A stretch of DNA of 64,000 bases from Parvularia atlantis (GCA_943704415.1 CALSCO010002004.1:1-64000), one strand, 5' to 3'. Shown: positions 31,941-44,143, counted from the stretch's first letter. Translations and numbers: made by a program. The notes: generated from the letters alone by a model not told the origin.

Positions 31941-33511
31941 ATGATGTCGACGTTCGACACCCCATTGGACGCGCTCGACGCGCACGACCTGCTCGACACG
32001 CTGCGCGAGCCGGTGGCGGGCGCAGGTGGGCGGCGACGGCCGCGCGGGGGACGACACGAAGCGGACAACGCCGATGCGCCCGAGGCGGACCGCGACGCGC
32101 CGTCTGAGGGCGAGGACTGGCCGCGGCAACGGCGGCGTCGTGCGCTGCCGTCCGATATCGACGAGGACGAGGACGACAACGACGGCGACGACGGCGACAG
32201 CGAGCCAAGCGATCTCGCCAGCTTCCGCGTCGAGGCGTGCGAGCTACCGACGGGCCCCGCGCCCGAGGCGGACGAGTACATGAGCGACGACGGTGCGGAT
32301 GCGCTTGCCAACCTCTGCCGTTGTGTGGCTCACGCGCCCAACAGTGGCGTGGACCAGCAGCAACGAGTTCGTGGCAGAGAGCGAGGAGGAGGACGGTGGC
32401 AGGAACGGTGGTGAGGCGGCGCAACCCGTGAACGCGGTTCACCATGCGGCCCGCCGGACACCGCTCACGGACGACGAGCGTGCCGAGATCGTCCTGGCGG
32501 CGTGCGTGGCGCGTTTGCGGTTGGCGCGTGCTCGGCTCACACAGTCCGCGGCACAGCGAGGCCGAGACGCGCCGGCAGTGGCGGCAGCTCGCGACCGACC
32601 AGACGCTGCAGAAGCTGCGTGACGCGGCACTGCGCGGCGACCAGGTGCTGTGCCGCGCGAGCCCGCTCCGTGCTGATGGCGCGCACAACAGAACGGTCGT
32701 CTGCGCCGGCGGCTGCGCGACCACTGCGCCACGCTGAGCAACATCAAGCACCAGCTGCTCACGTCGGCTGAGCTTGGTGTGCATGAGGTGGTCGTGCACG
32801 CCTCGCGGCGCCTAATGCCGGCCGAAGCAGTGATGTCGCGCGACGCCTTCCGCGACCACGCCGCCGCGGCGATGGCTGTAGCCCTGGACGGCATCTGCAC
32901 GACCGAGTACCAGCTGGAGCAGCTAAACACGAGCCTCGACCACCCCGGCACACGCACGAGACGCGCGCGTGAGCGCGTGCGCGGGTCAGGTGCGCGAACG
33001 TGGCACGCGTGATAGCGCCGCTGAGTGCGTGCGACGGCAGACGTGAGCGACGAAGACATGGACGCGGACGACGAGGACGAAGGGCCGGTCGACGAGGACG
33101 GCAACGAGCTGATCGACGACGGTGCGCGCACACGCGTCGCTGCCGCCGTCGCCGCCCGTGTGTGATGCGCGGCCAGACATGGACGTGGGCGAGCACGAGG
33201 TGCCGGAGGCGCATGGGCCGTGGCTCAAGAGCGTCGAAGAGACGCTGCTGCACATCGAGCATGGCGTGCGCGCGAGCGACAACGAGCGGCTGCACGACCT
33301 GCAGACAGACATCATCGGTCGTCTGAAGGAGTTCCTGCAGGTGCGCAGGCGTAGCGGGTCGCGTGCGACAGCTGACGCTCGCCGCCGTCCAGACCGTGGG
33401 CACGGAGCACGACGTCGCGCCCGTCCAGGACGAGATTGACGCGCTGGTTGAGCGCTTCTACGACGAGCTCGGCGGCGGTGCGGGCGCTGCGCACCTGCTG
33501 TTTGCTGCTGT

Positions 33512-33552
<41 letters not shown>

Positions 33553-36500
33553 ACTGGGTGTCGCACGCAGACGAGTACGCGCGCCAGTTCACCGCCAAGC
33601 ACGAGGCGATTGTGCGCAGTCGTGCCTGTGCGTGAGTGCTGGTGCGCTGAGCTTGACCGCGTGCACAGGATGACTTTGCCGTTTCACTGGCCAAGCGCAA
33701 GCTTGTGCGGCGCAACCCGCAGCGTGCGTGCCTTCGCCGCACGCACACGACTTAAGCGCGCGCACGCTGACATGTGTTGTCGCAGACGCTGTGCGGATGA
33801 TGCGCGAGCTGCTCCGGTTCAACTTTGTGCAGCCGGGCGTGCTGTCGTGCGACTACGACCAGCTGCTGTGCGTATCTGCACTCCGTGCCTTGGCGCAATG
33901 CACTGATGTATGCGGTGCAGTGCGACGCGTCCGCGTGTGCCGCGGCGCATGCTGTGCGTGCTCGATGCGGAGCTGCGCGCGTTCAGGGCCTGGCTCACGG
34001 AGACGCACGGCCCTGTCAACCTGCTCAAGCACCTGAACGCGCAGATACTTACGATGTTTCGCACGCAAGCGTACGCCGCGTGTGCCGCATGCTGCGCGGA
34101 CGCTGTTGACACCACCCGCCGTGCAGCGTTGACAGCCTGCTAGACAGTGCGTCGGATAAGTCAGACGACCAGGGCGGCCCCGCCAATGGCGCTGCCAACG
34201 ACCAGCAGCCGAAACGTGGCCAGCCCGACACGTACCTCGTCGACAGCGGCGATGACGACGACGGCGTCAACCGAGCCAATGATGCAAGCCTGCGCTGCGC
34301 CATCAACCAGGGCGGCACGGCGTCGACGTCGCTTGCTACCGAGCCAGAGCGCGAGGCACGTTCCACCGCGCGCGCAGGCTGCCGCTCACCCGACACGCGC
34401 TGCAGGACCACAAGGGCAAGCTACCGGCGGGACGCACGCCGACCCCGGCGCGCAAGACACCGCAGAAGAAGACGAAGCCGCGCAAGAACGTTATCCTGTC
34501 CAGCTCGAGCTCCGCGTCGTCGAGCGAGAGCGAGGCCGATGTGGAAGTGCAGCTGATGTGCGTTGGTGCTGCGGCGCGTGTCCGCCTAGCATTCACCGCG
34601 CGCGCGCCCCCGCCTAGGTCGCAGGAGGAGATGACGGAGGAGCTGCGCCCATGGCAGGCCGCGCTGTCGCCGGATGTGCTGAGGGCGCTGAAGCAGCACC
34701 AGGTGCGGGTGGTCGACGCCCCATATGCTTGACGAGCGCCAACGCGTGCGCGGCGCAAGGTCGAGGCGCTCAACTTCATGTGGGCGAAGCTGATTGAGCC
34801 GGCGGCGGCCCACCAGCGCACGAAGAACGGCATCCGCGGCTGCATCATCGCGCACACGATGGGCCTCGGCAAGACCCTTACGACGATCGCGTTCCTGGCG
34901 CGCCTGTTCAAGGACAACGTCGACAAGCACGCCCTCATCGTGTGCCCGCCCAGCCTCATCGTCAACTGGCGGAACGAGTTTAGGAAGTGGCGCCTGCTGT
35001 CGCTCTCGATGCTGTTCATCATCGACACGGGCATGTCGAGTGCGTGCCGCGCGCGTGCGTGCATCAGTGCGCGCCGCGGCTGACGCCTCGTGCAGAGCCG
35101 CGCCGCATAAGGGAGCTCGAGAAGTACGAGAAAGAGGGCGGCGTGCTCATCATCGGCTACTCGCTGTTCACGAGCCTGGCGGAGGAATGGGTGCGCGGTG
35201 CCAAGCCGCTGAGGCTGGCGCACTGACGTGGCTGGGACCGCAGGCGAGCGACGCGAACCACATTGTCACGAAAGCGCTGCTCAACCCGGGCCCGGATGTG
35301 ATGGTCGCGGACGAGGCGCACCAGATCAAGAACGACAGCGTGCGTGGCAAGCCATGCGTCGGGTTTAATCTCACACGGCGTCGCGCACAGAGCAAGCGCG
35401 GGCAGTTCCTCAAGATGTCCAACTGCAAGCGGCGCGTGTGCCTGACGGGCTACCCGCTGCAGAACATGCTCAAGGTGCGCGCGGGGCGACTGCTTGGTGG
35501 GCATGCAGCTGAGCGTCTTCGTGCGCGCGCAGGAATACTGGGTGATGGTCGACTTCACGTACCCGGGCTACCTGGGCACGTGGAAGCAGTTCCAAGAGTC
35601 GTTTGCGCAGGAGATCACGCAGGTGCCGCTTTGTCCTGTGCGCTCGTGCGGGCGGCAGCTTACTGCGTGCGCGCATCAGGCACTGGACGTGAAGGCCACT
35701 TCGCATGACAAGAAGCGCGCGCGGCACCTGATTGCCAAGCTGTCCAAGCACCTCGACGTTGTGTGTCACCGGTGTGACGCGAGACATGGGCGCGCGTAAC
35801 TGGCGCTGACCGACTTGCGGCGCGCGGCGGCAGCAAAGACGAGCGCGAGATTGACAAGCTGCTGCGCGGCAAGCTCGAGTTCCAGATCTCGGTTGTCCTG
35901 ACACCGATCCAGGAGAAGATCTACAACGTGCGCGTAGGTTGCATCGGCGTCGACCGCGGCTGACAGCGTGGCGCGATACCGCAGGCGCTTGCCGAGGCGG
36001 CGCGCGACTTGGGCATGACCAACGGTGTGCTGGCGCTGCACTCGACATTCACGTACGTCACGTGGGACCCGATCATCCTCAAGGTGCGTGTGCGGGTCGC
36101 CGCATGACATGCCACCACGCTGACGCCTGCGGTGCAGAACATCGTAGCCAACATCGACAAGGTTGACGCCGAGCGCAAGGCGGTGGTGGCTGAGGAACCG
36201 GCCGAGCTGGGCGACGAAGCCGGCGCCGAGAGCGAGTCGGTCGCGAGCACGCCGGGCCCGTCGCCCACGCACGGCGTCGCCGTGCTGCCCGAGCTACAGC
36301 TGCCGCCGCCCGCTGTGTTGCCGCCACCGCCGACGCCAGCAGTAGCGCAGGCGCCATCACCGCCGGCGCCCGCCCCTGCAGCTGCGACGTCCGCCAAGGC
36401 AGCCGTGATCAAGGTGCGCGGCGCAGGCGCACATTTGAGCCGTAACAGGCGCGCACGGGGCTCCGCAGGAGCCGAACGTGATGCTGCGCGAGTGCATCAA

Positions 36501-38150
36501 CGGGGCGCACGGGCCACAGCTGCGCGCCGCGCTCTCAGAGCTCGTCAGCAACGGCGAGCTGCGGGTGCGCGCGCGCCCGCCGCCGCGGCTTTACATGCTG
36601 ATCGCTCGAGCCGCAGACACCGATGCAGCGCAGCAACAAGGCCCACCTCGTGCTCGACCTGATCGTTAGGAGCGTGGCGGCGGGCGAGCACGTGCTCGTG
36701 TTTTCGCAGTTTGTCGAGATCCAGGGTGTGGCGGCGCCGTGCTGCTGTCGCTGCTTATGTTCGCTGTGCAGAGTCCATCTTTGGCATCCTTCGCCTGCAC
36801 AACTCAAGCTGCCTGAACGAGATCACGTACGACGGCTTCAACGGGATGACGCCCGAAAAGGTCTGTGGCTCTCCTTCGCGGACGGGCGTTGCACCCAACC
36901 GACGGCGCCGGCAGCAACGCGCAGACATCGTCGACGCCTTCCAGCGCGACGGCGTGCCGCAAGTGCTCGTGCTGGCTACGCGGGTGCGCCCGACGCGGCG
37001 CACGAGCGGTGCTGCTGCTGCTGACACGCGCGTCGCGCAGGCGGGCGGCATCGGCCTGAACCTCTCGCGCGCTTCGCGCGTGATCCTGTGCGACGTGCTG
37101 TGGAACCCGTGCCACGACGTGCAGGCCATCGGCCGCGTGCGTGTTCGCCTTTTTTTTTTTTGAAAGGTCACCCGGCACCGTGTGACCCCGCGCGCACAGT
37201 CGTACCGCCTGACGCAAGACCGCTCGGTATTTGCGTACCGCGTGCAGGCCGCGTGCACGGCCGAGGACAAGATGTACAAGAAGAACATCGAGAAGCGGCA
37301 GCTCGCGCAGTGCGCACCGGGCCATTTTTGAGACACCCGCGTTTGCGGCTCACGCGTGCGCTGGCCAGGGTCGTCGTCGATAAGCGCCGCTCGAACGCGG
37401 TGTTTGAGGCGTCCGAGAGCGACATGCGCATGTTCCTCGAGGTGCGTGCTGCGCCGTGCGAGGCGGCACGTTGGCTGATGCCTCGAGCGCGCGTTCGCAG
37501 GAGTATGTCAGGCCGAGCGGGAAGGACGCGATGAGGCCGGATCAGCTGCGCACGATCGCCACGCGCGACCGGAACGTCCTCGCCAAGACGATCGAGGGTC
37601 ACCTCGACACGACGGCGCAGATCGTTGACCACGGCGCGGTGCGCCACCCGGGCCGGTCGCGTAGTGCGGCGCACAGCTCATGCGCGCGCGCGCGCGCGCG
37701 CGCGACGCCAGCTGCTCGACCGCGAGGAGCAGATAGACGAGCCGACAGAGGAAGAGCAGAAGCAGTACGAGGCCATCTACGACATGAAGATGCGCGCGCT
37801 TGAGCAGGCCGCCGCCGGTGCGCACGGCCTCACGCGCTGCTCCCGCCGCCGCGTGCGCTCACCTGTGGTGGCGTCGGCCAGGGATGGAGTACACGCTGGC
37901 GAACGTCGCGCGACGCAACGCCGGCGCCGGCATCCCAACGCCTGCACACATGGCTGCTGCTATAGCTGCGGTAAAGGCGGCAATGGCGGCAGATGCAGCG
38001 GCGGGGGCAGCGGCGGGGCCGACCGCGGCTGGTCCAGCGCCGGTCGAGGTCGAGCTTGGGCTGCTCACGGCGGACAACCCGAGGCTCTACGCCGGCCCGA
38101 ACGAGATTGAGGCGAACCTGAACAACCCGCAGGCCCGCACGTACTTGTGA
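31941..38150 (+). CDS. ATRX/ARIP4 (RAD54L2)-like SNF2 chromatin remodeller
   Basis: A large, heavily spliced SNF2 ATPase. The N-terminal third is acidic (PSDIDEDEDDNDGDD) with helical segments (YQLEQLNTSLDHP; SVEETLLHIEHGV). The helicase core starts near 34760: VEALNFMWAKLIEPAA, motif I in AHTMGLGKTLTTIAF, ALIVCPPSLIVNW, the DEAH box in VMVADEAHQIKND, RRVCLTGYPLQNML and EYWVMVDFTYPGYLGTWKQF, which is characteristic of the ATRX/ARIP4 group. The second lobe has VLVFSQFVEIQ, DIVDAFQRDGVPQVLVLATR, AGGIGLNLSRASRVILCDVL and WNPCHDVQAIGR. No PHD-like ADD zinc domain is seen, so it is not a full animal-type ATRX. The protein ends NPRLYAGPNEIEANLNNPQ at TGA 38148-38150. It probably slides or evicts nucleosomes in the nucleus. 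Confidence 0.85.
33495..33552. repeat. (CTG)n tract inside an ATRX-like gene intron, ending at the branch site
   Basis: An interrupted CTG run, perfect from 33523 to 33552, that passes directly into CTGAC (33550-33554), the likely branch-point motif of that intron. The acceptor GCAG follows about 20 nt later, before DEYARQFTAKHEAIV. Confidence 0.8.
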
Positions 38151-38218
38151 GCCGTCTCGGTGCTGTGCATACACATGACGAAAGAGACACACGGCCTTTG
38201 CGGCGTTCGCTCGCTCGC

Positions 38219-38880
38219 TCAGGCGGGCGCGGAGATGCGCGGGGCGAAGAACAGGCCCATCGTCGCGCCGCTGAGGCCACGGAGCGTCTGCGGGCGCGGG
38301 CGCGTGAGCACGGGGCGGTCCGCACAGCGCACACGGCGCGCGCGCACGGTCGACAGGAAGCCGTGGCTGAGGGGTTTCGAGTACCACAGGTCCTCGTGGC
38401 GGTAGACGCGGTCGCCGCGCATGTACAGCACGGCGAGGGAGGGCATGACGAAGGTGTAGTTGATGCCGCGGACGGTGTACTCCTGCTCCATCTGCACGTG
38501 GATGCGCTGCGTGGCCGGGTGGTAGGTCGAGACGGCCGAGCGCGTGACCGAGCGCGAGAAGACCTTGGCGAGCTGTCCGCTCCGTCCGTTGTGAGCACCG
38601 TGCCAACTGAACGTGGCGCGAGGCACGGAGAGGGCTCACGCACGCCGACCCACGCCGCGCCCACGTTCTCGAAGCCCTTGCAGATGGACACGGGGTCCTC
38701 GAACACGGCGTCGTCGGTGTAGTGGCGCATCGCGGCCTCGGAGAACTTGCCCTGGTACAGCGCGAGCACGTCGGCCACGACGGTCTCGTGAGCAGGCGCG
38801 AGCGGCGCGGCCGGGCCGGCCTTGGCCGGGTTGGACGGCGTGGCCCAGGCGAGCTCGGGCGCCGCAGTGTCGTCGGCCAT
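38219..38880 (-). CDS. NTF2/SnoaL-like fold protein
   Basis: A two-exon gene. ATG 38880-38878 starts MADDTAAPELAWATPSNPAK, then VVADVLALYQGKFSEAAMRH and YTDDAVFEDPVSICKGFENV. The intron 38573-38649 (77 nt) joins GAAW to LAKVFSRSVTRSAVSTYHPA. The second exon continues IHVQMEQEYTVRGINYTFVM and LYMRGDRVYRHEDLWYSKP. The helix-helix-strand pattern with YTDDAVFEDP followed by a sheet of alternating hydrophobics is the NTF2-like cone fold. Proteins like this occur across fungi and protists with no assigned substrate. The C-terminal basic-hydrophobic segment (GATMGLFFAPRISAPA) could touch a membrane. Stop 38219-38221. No catalytic residues can be assigned. Confidence 0.78.
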
Positions 38881-39031
38881 TGAGCGGGTCGTGAGGGTGC
38901 AGGCTGTGCGGGAACAAGAGTCGAATGGGCGAGCCGCAGCCGCAGACGGTGTTGACGGTGACGTCGTTGTGACGATGACCGATCGATCGCTGTTTCAGCC
39001 ACGTCGCGCCCGTGTCTCACATCACGACTGA

Positions 39032-40161
39032 ATGTCGGCGCTGCCGCGCGTGACGGCGGCCGTCGACGCCATCGCCGCGGGCCTCGCATTGGCGCTCGCC
39101 GTGCCCGACGATGCGGACGACGCGGCACTGCACGATGCGCGACGTGCGGTCGATGCGGCGCTTGTGCAGCTGCGCGGGCCCGTCGTCGGCACCGAGCTTG
39201 CCAAACTCGCGGCGCGCGCGAACGAGACCGACCCGGACCGCAAGCTGTTTGGGCCGCAGACGGTCGAGCGCGTGCTGGCGCTGGCGGCCCGCGCCGATGC
39301 GCTGCTGGCGGCCGCCGAGACGCGCCGCACTGAGCTGGACGGCCGGCTCGCCGACGCCGACGCGCACGAGGCCGAGCGCATCGCGCAAGCTGCACGGGAC
39401 GAGATGATGCGCGCGGCGGCGGCGCGGGCGGCTGAAGACGAGCGGCGGCGGCGCGAGGAGGCTGAGGCGGCAGCAGCAGCGGCGGAGGCGGCGCGGCAGC
39501 GCGCGATCGAGGCGCGCGTCGCCGAGGTGCGCGCTCATGTCGCGCTCGTGTGGCGCTGATGTGGCGCGGACGGCAGGAGCGGCGCCTGATCGCCGAGAAC
39601 GAGCAGCGCGAGCGCGAGGCACGCGACAAGGCGGCGGCGGCGGCACGGGCGCAGCAGCGCGAACGCGAGCGGGTGCAGCGCGAGCGGGAGGCACGCGAGG
39701 CGGCGCAGCGCAAGGAGGACGCCGTCGCGCACGGCCTGCTGTGGGCCCTGCAGCAGCTGCAGAACGACGCGCCGTCGCGCCTCGAGCTGCGCGGCGCGCT
39801 GCAGACCCTCGCCGTCATCCTCGGGCACGTCGTCGAGGACCCGTCCCACCCGGCCTTCCGCCGCCTGCGCGACGCCAACGCCGACCTCCGCCGAGACCTG
39901 CTGCGCTTCCGCGGCGCGGCAGAGTGCCTCCTCGCCGTGGGCTTTGTCGAGCGCCAGGACGCGATCGAGAGCGACGACGCCGGCGCGCCCGAGCGCATCG
40001 ACGACCTCCGCAGCGACCGACCAACGACCGAGCTCGTCTACGTCCTGCCTGAGCCCGACCTCGCGGCCGAACCCGAGGCGTGGGTCGCCTGGTACGAGCG
40101 GCTCAAGCAGCACCGCGACACGGTCCAGGCGGCCGCGGCGGCGCTGCGCTCGCAGCGGTGA
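39032..40161 (+). CDS. PUB-domain protein with long coiled coil (p97/VCP adaptor type)
   Basis: Two exons joined at a 50-nt intron (39527-39576). The first begins MSALPRVTAAVDAIAAGLAL, then an Ala/Glu/Arg-rich helix of more than 100 residues that runs through the splice (AARDEMMRAAAARAAEDERR; RERERVQREREAREAAQRKE). After it comes a PUB domain, about residues 255-330: LQTLAVILGHVVEDPSHPAF, RRLRDANADLRRDLLRFRGA and AECLLAVGFVER. PUB domains dock on the tail of the AAA ATPase p97, as in PNGase and UBXN6. No UBX, UBA or transglutaminase domain is present. The charged helix before a PUB is not a family I can name. Stop TGA 40159-40161. Confidence 0.82.
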
Positions 40162-40199
40162 CCCCTCACATCATGAGGCTGTACAAAGGCAGAGGCCGA

Positions 40200-41648
40200 T
40201 CACGCCGTCGCGGGCTGCGCGCCGCTCTCGCCTGACGCCGGCGAGCGCGAGCGCGTCGCCTTGAGCACCGTGTCGGTGATGTCGTTGACAATCGACTGCC
40301 AGGTCACGTTGATGAACGTGAGCGAGCACTGCAGCGTCGTCACGGCCGCCGGCTTCTCCGTCAGCGCCTGCCCGAGCGGCGTGAGCGCCCAGTGCAAGCT
40401 CTGGACACACAAAACTCCGCACCAGCGCCAGGCCGCGCAGCATGTTGCGCAGGCTCCCGCGGCCGTCACCGGGCAGCGAGTCGGACGAGCCCGACGCACC
40501 GTCCGGCCGCGGCGCGTTGACGGCGACCTGGCAGTGGCCCTTGCCGCCTGGCCCGCTCATCATGATGTACTGCGTCTTCTCGGTCTCTGCGCGCGCGCGC
40601 GCGAGCTGAGCCCTGGTCCGGCCCGCGAGACGTCGCACGCACGCAGCAGCGACGTGGTTGCGGCGCGCTGCGAAAACACGCGGATCAGGTCGTTCCAGCC
40701 GACCGAGCCGGCAAAGATCGGGATGCGCCGCATGCCGCCGCTGGTGTCCCCGGCCGGCAGCTGTGTCTCGCGCCGCAGCCATGAGCGTCTCGTGCCCGCG
40801 GGCCGCCATCGCTTGCACGCACCCGCACAAACAGCCGCACGCAGTAGTGCAGGCCCTCGCTCGTGGCCAGGTCGGACCAGGCCGAGTCGTAGTCCTCCAC
40901 GTTGAAGTAGATCAGCGGGAACGAGTACGTGTAGTCCTGGCCTGTGTTGCGCGCGCGCGCGCTCGCTCAGCACTCGGTCGCCCTATTGCGCCTGGCGGGC
41001 GCGTGCCCTTCTTGTCCATGCGCGTCTTGCTCGGCGCGGCGTACACGCGCTTGGTGATCTCCTTGCTGGTCTCGCGGATGCGGTTGTCGGGCCCTTTTGT
41101 GCGCACGTGCGCGGGGCAGATCAGTGGCGCGCAAAGCCGTCATCGGGATGCAAGCGCGCACCCTTCGTGCAGATCGACACGGTCAGCTCGTACTCGAGCT
41201 GCACGAGCATGTTGAGGTAGAACGTCTCCTTCCAGCGCACGTTGCCCTCCTCGTCGTGCGTCAGCGGCTTCTGCTCGGTCTTGCGCCGCACAAAGATAAT
41301 GTCGTGGTCGCGCTTGGTCGCGCCGCCGCCGCTGCTGCCGCTGCTGCCCGATGCGGCCGTGCTGACGATCGCCGGCGGGCTGGGCGCGCACGCCTCACGT
41401 CACGGCGCGCACGACGCGCAGCAGCCCGTCCGCACTCACTTCTGCCGCACGTAGAAGATCAGGTCGTCGACGTCGGGATCGTTCACGGCCAGGAAGTGCT
41501 CGCGGAACAGCTCCTGCCAGAACATCGCGCTGCCGGACGGGCCCGTGGCCACGCGCGTCACGATCACGTCCACGTCCATCGGGCGATGGGGCGGGTGCTG
41601 CGCGTCAGGCGCAACGTGTGAGAGGCGCATCCGCCTCTCCGCGGCCAT
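40200..41648 (-). CDS. KIAA0930: KIAA0930-family (DUF2045) protein
   Basis: Exons in order: MFWQELFREHFLAVNDPDVD, then DLIFYVRQK; HDIIFVRRKTEQKPLTHDEE with NLNMLVQLEYELTVSICTKG-like sequence (FYLNMLVQLEYELTVSICTK); EITKRVYAAPSKTRMDKKG; YSFPLIYFNVEDYDSAWSDL; SVGWNDLIRVFSQRAATTS; EKTQYIMMSGPGGKGHCQVA; and CSLTFINVTWQSIVNDI near the end. Each block has its counterpart, in the same order, in human KIAA0930 (for instance the APSK-MDKKG and GP-GKGH blocks and a final strand with LTYVTLP). The animal protein's function is unknown. The start is taken at 41648-41646; in-frame ATGs 20-40 codons further in are alternatives. Stop TCA 40200-40202. Confidence 0.82.
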
Positions 41649-41731
41649 CCTGCGTGCGGCCGCACTGCGACCCGCTCAATGACACACGGCCACGTCTTTC
41701 GCCTCACTCGGTTCGATCAGCGATCGCACAC
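41649..41731. promoter_or_regulatory. 83-bp divergent promoter
   Basis: The space between the KIAA0930-like and RCC1-like start codons. It contains GGTTCGATC and GATCGCACACG but no recognisable TATA element. Confidence 0.35.
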
Positions 41732-42576
41732 GATGTTGGTCGGCCGCTGCGTCTCGCGCGCGATGTCGACGGCGACGGGCGCAGCGCACGGCCGCCAGCG
41801 CCACCGCGCGACGGCGCTCTTCGTGTCGGCGGCCGCCGCGGTCGTCGCGGGCGTCGCGGCCGGCGTGCTCGAGATGCGCGAGGCCGATGCGACGTGCGTC
41901 GTTGCGCCGATCGCGCGCCATCGCCCTGGTGCTCAGCGCCCGCCGCCCATCACCGCAGCACCGCCGCCGCGGCCGTGTACAAGACCGACGCGCGCAAGCT
42001 GCGCAGCCTGTATATCTGGGGCGACAACGCCAACGGGATCCACCCGGAGGCGCCCGAGGACACGGTGGCGCAGCCCCGTCCCGTCGCGTTCTTCGACGGT
42101 ATGCTCCTCCGCAGCGTCTCGCTCGGCTTCCGCCACGCCGGTGCGCCACGCCCGGGCACGTGCATCTAGACGCACGGCGCTCACGTGGCGCGCTCGGCAG
42201 CCGCCGTCGATGGCAACGGCGACGTGTACCAGTGGGGCTCGGCGTTTGGCGCGCCCGCCTCGGCGCTGCTCGCGCCCGTGCCGCCCGAGGGCGTGGCCGC
42301 GCGCCGGCCGCCGCAGCTCGTGCCGCCGACGTGCACGCTCAAGGGCTACGACGTCGCGCAGGTCTTCTGCGGCTTTGCCAAGACGTTTGCGCTCACGCGA
42401 TCGGTGCGCGGCGAGCAACCCCAGCGCCGGCCCTGAGCTGACGCAGGCGGCCCGCAGGGCAAGTTGTACGCGCTGCCGATCAGCTCCGACACCGTGACTG
42501 TGCCGGCCAGCCCCACCACCGCCGCCACGTCGCGCCCGACAGCCGTGCCACCGTCGCAGCAGGCAACACAGCCGTT

Positions 42577-42609
<33 letters not shown>

Positions 42610-44143
42610 GCAGTCGCAACATGGCCAGGACGCGGCCGGCTGGGGCGCGTGGCTGATGGGCGGGTGGATGTCGGCGGGCCAGCCGTCGTCGTTGGCAGCG
42701 GCGCTTTCCAAGGCCCTACCGCCGCCGCCGAATGCGATCGAGCTAGTGCTGCCGCCGGAGTACGATCACGACCGGTAAGCGGCCACTGCCTGCTCGCTAC
42801 CTGCTCGCGGCTGGCTCACACACGCACGCCGCGCGCAGCATCGTCAAGATTGCGGGCGGCTTCAACCACCTGATGGTGCTCACCGAGTCGGGCAAAGTGC
42901 GCGCAGGCGCCCTGCTCAATGAAGCGTGACCTGGCCACTCGCTCACCCGCTCGCACGCGCGCAGGTGTTTGCCGGCGCCCAGAACACCTACGCCAATCAG
43001 GTTGGGCAGCTCGGGCTCGGCTTTGCGAACGAGACACCGACAGCATTCGACGCCAACGTGACGCCGCAGGAGCTGATCCTGGTGTGCGCGTCGCTCGCCG
43101 CGGCCGGAGCTTGCTCACGACGAGGGCGTGCGCAGGTGCCGTTCGACCCGCCCGTGGCCGACATCGCGTGCGGCTCGGCGCACACGGTGCTGCTCACGCG
43201 CCGCGGCGACGTCTTCTCGTTTGGCGCGAACCGCCTCGGCCAGCTCGGCCTCGGAGCGTTCAATGAGGAGCTGCTGATTGTGCCGCGGCCGATCCAGGTG
43301 CGCAGTGGGACAGGCTGGCCCCGTCCTAGCGCCCATTGCCCCAAACGCGCAGGTGTCGCAGCTCCCGCCCGAGTCGCGCTGCACACAGATCGCGGCCGGC
43401 GGCGACAACGTGTACTTTGTGCTTGAGAGCGACGCCAAGTGCGAGCTCTTTGCGTGTGGCGCGGGCCTGCTCGGCCAGCTGGGCGTCGGGCAGGTGCGCT
43501 CGTGTCCGCCCTTCGCAGTGGCGCTTGCCGTTCTCACGTCGGTCGCCAGTGGCCGCATCTCAAGGGCGAGCCGACGCTGGTGCAGACGCTGAGCCGGCGG
43601 CAGTTCTACGACGAGCAGAAGAAGGCCGTGCAGGCGATTCGCGTGCGCCGCGTGTCGGTTGGGCAGCGGCACGTCGCGGGTGCGTGGCTGTGCGAGGGCG
43701 TTTTTGAGGCAGCTCACGGCGGCGGCGCAGCCGTGCTCGACACGTCGTACGCCGACACGGGGGCCGGCAGCGGCGGGCTGGACGTGTGGATGTGGGGTGC
43801 GTCGCCTTGGCCGTGCGAGCGCGTGCACGTGCACGCTAAACGGAACGGCGCGCAGGCTACAACAAGTACTTCCAGCTCGGGCTGCGGCACCGCGCGGCGA
43901 CGTCGTCCCCGCAGGCGTCGCGGTGCGCGCGCTGCACGTGCCTGTCGGTGGCGCTGACGCCCACGCAGGGGGCTGGAGGAGGCCGGCGACGCGCTGCGGC
44001 TGTCGCACGAGCAGGGGCGGATCACGCAGGACATCGTGTGCGGGTGCGTGTGTGCCGGGCCTCGTGCTGGTCTCACACGCGGGCTTGCGCGCAGGCACGA
44101 CACGACGGCCGTGTTCATGACGCGCCGCGACAGCGCCAAGTGA
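41732..44143 (+). CDS. Mitochondrial RCC1-like beta-propeller protein (Fmp25/RCC1L type)
   Basis: The N terminus (MLVGRCVSRAMSTATG, rich in Arg/Ser/Ala) looks like a mitochondrial presequence. One membrane segment follows (ATALFVSAAAAVVAGVAAGV). The rest is an RCC1 propeller: LYIWGDNANGIHPEAPED, GNGDVYQWGSAFGAP, IAGGFNHLMVLTESGKVF, YANQVGQLGLGF, DIACGSAHTVLLTRRGDVFS, FGANRLGQLGLGAFNEE, CTQIAAGGDNVYFVLE and LDVWMWG. Presequence plus one TM plus propeller is the plan of yeast Fmp25, needed for respiratory complex III assembly, and of human RCC1L, needed for mitoribosomes. Between blades two and three lies a polyglutamine insert from (CAG)10 at 42578-42607. The start could also be further upstream at 41680. 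Stop TGA 44141-44143. Confidence 0.82.

Noticed and set aside
33436-33640. Polyalanine/polyleucine coding tract from the CTG run in the ATRX-like gene
   Set aside because: Donor GTGCG, branch CTGAC and acceptor GCAG bracket it, and removing it restores a smooth helix (ELGGDEYARQF).
37830-39998. A 722-codon minus-strand frame, Arg/Ala/Pro-rich
   Set aside because: It lies antisense to the ATRX-like 3' end and the PUB gene, with the low-complexity composition of a GC-driven shadow.
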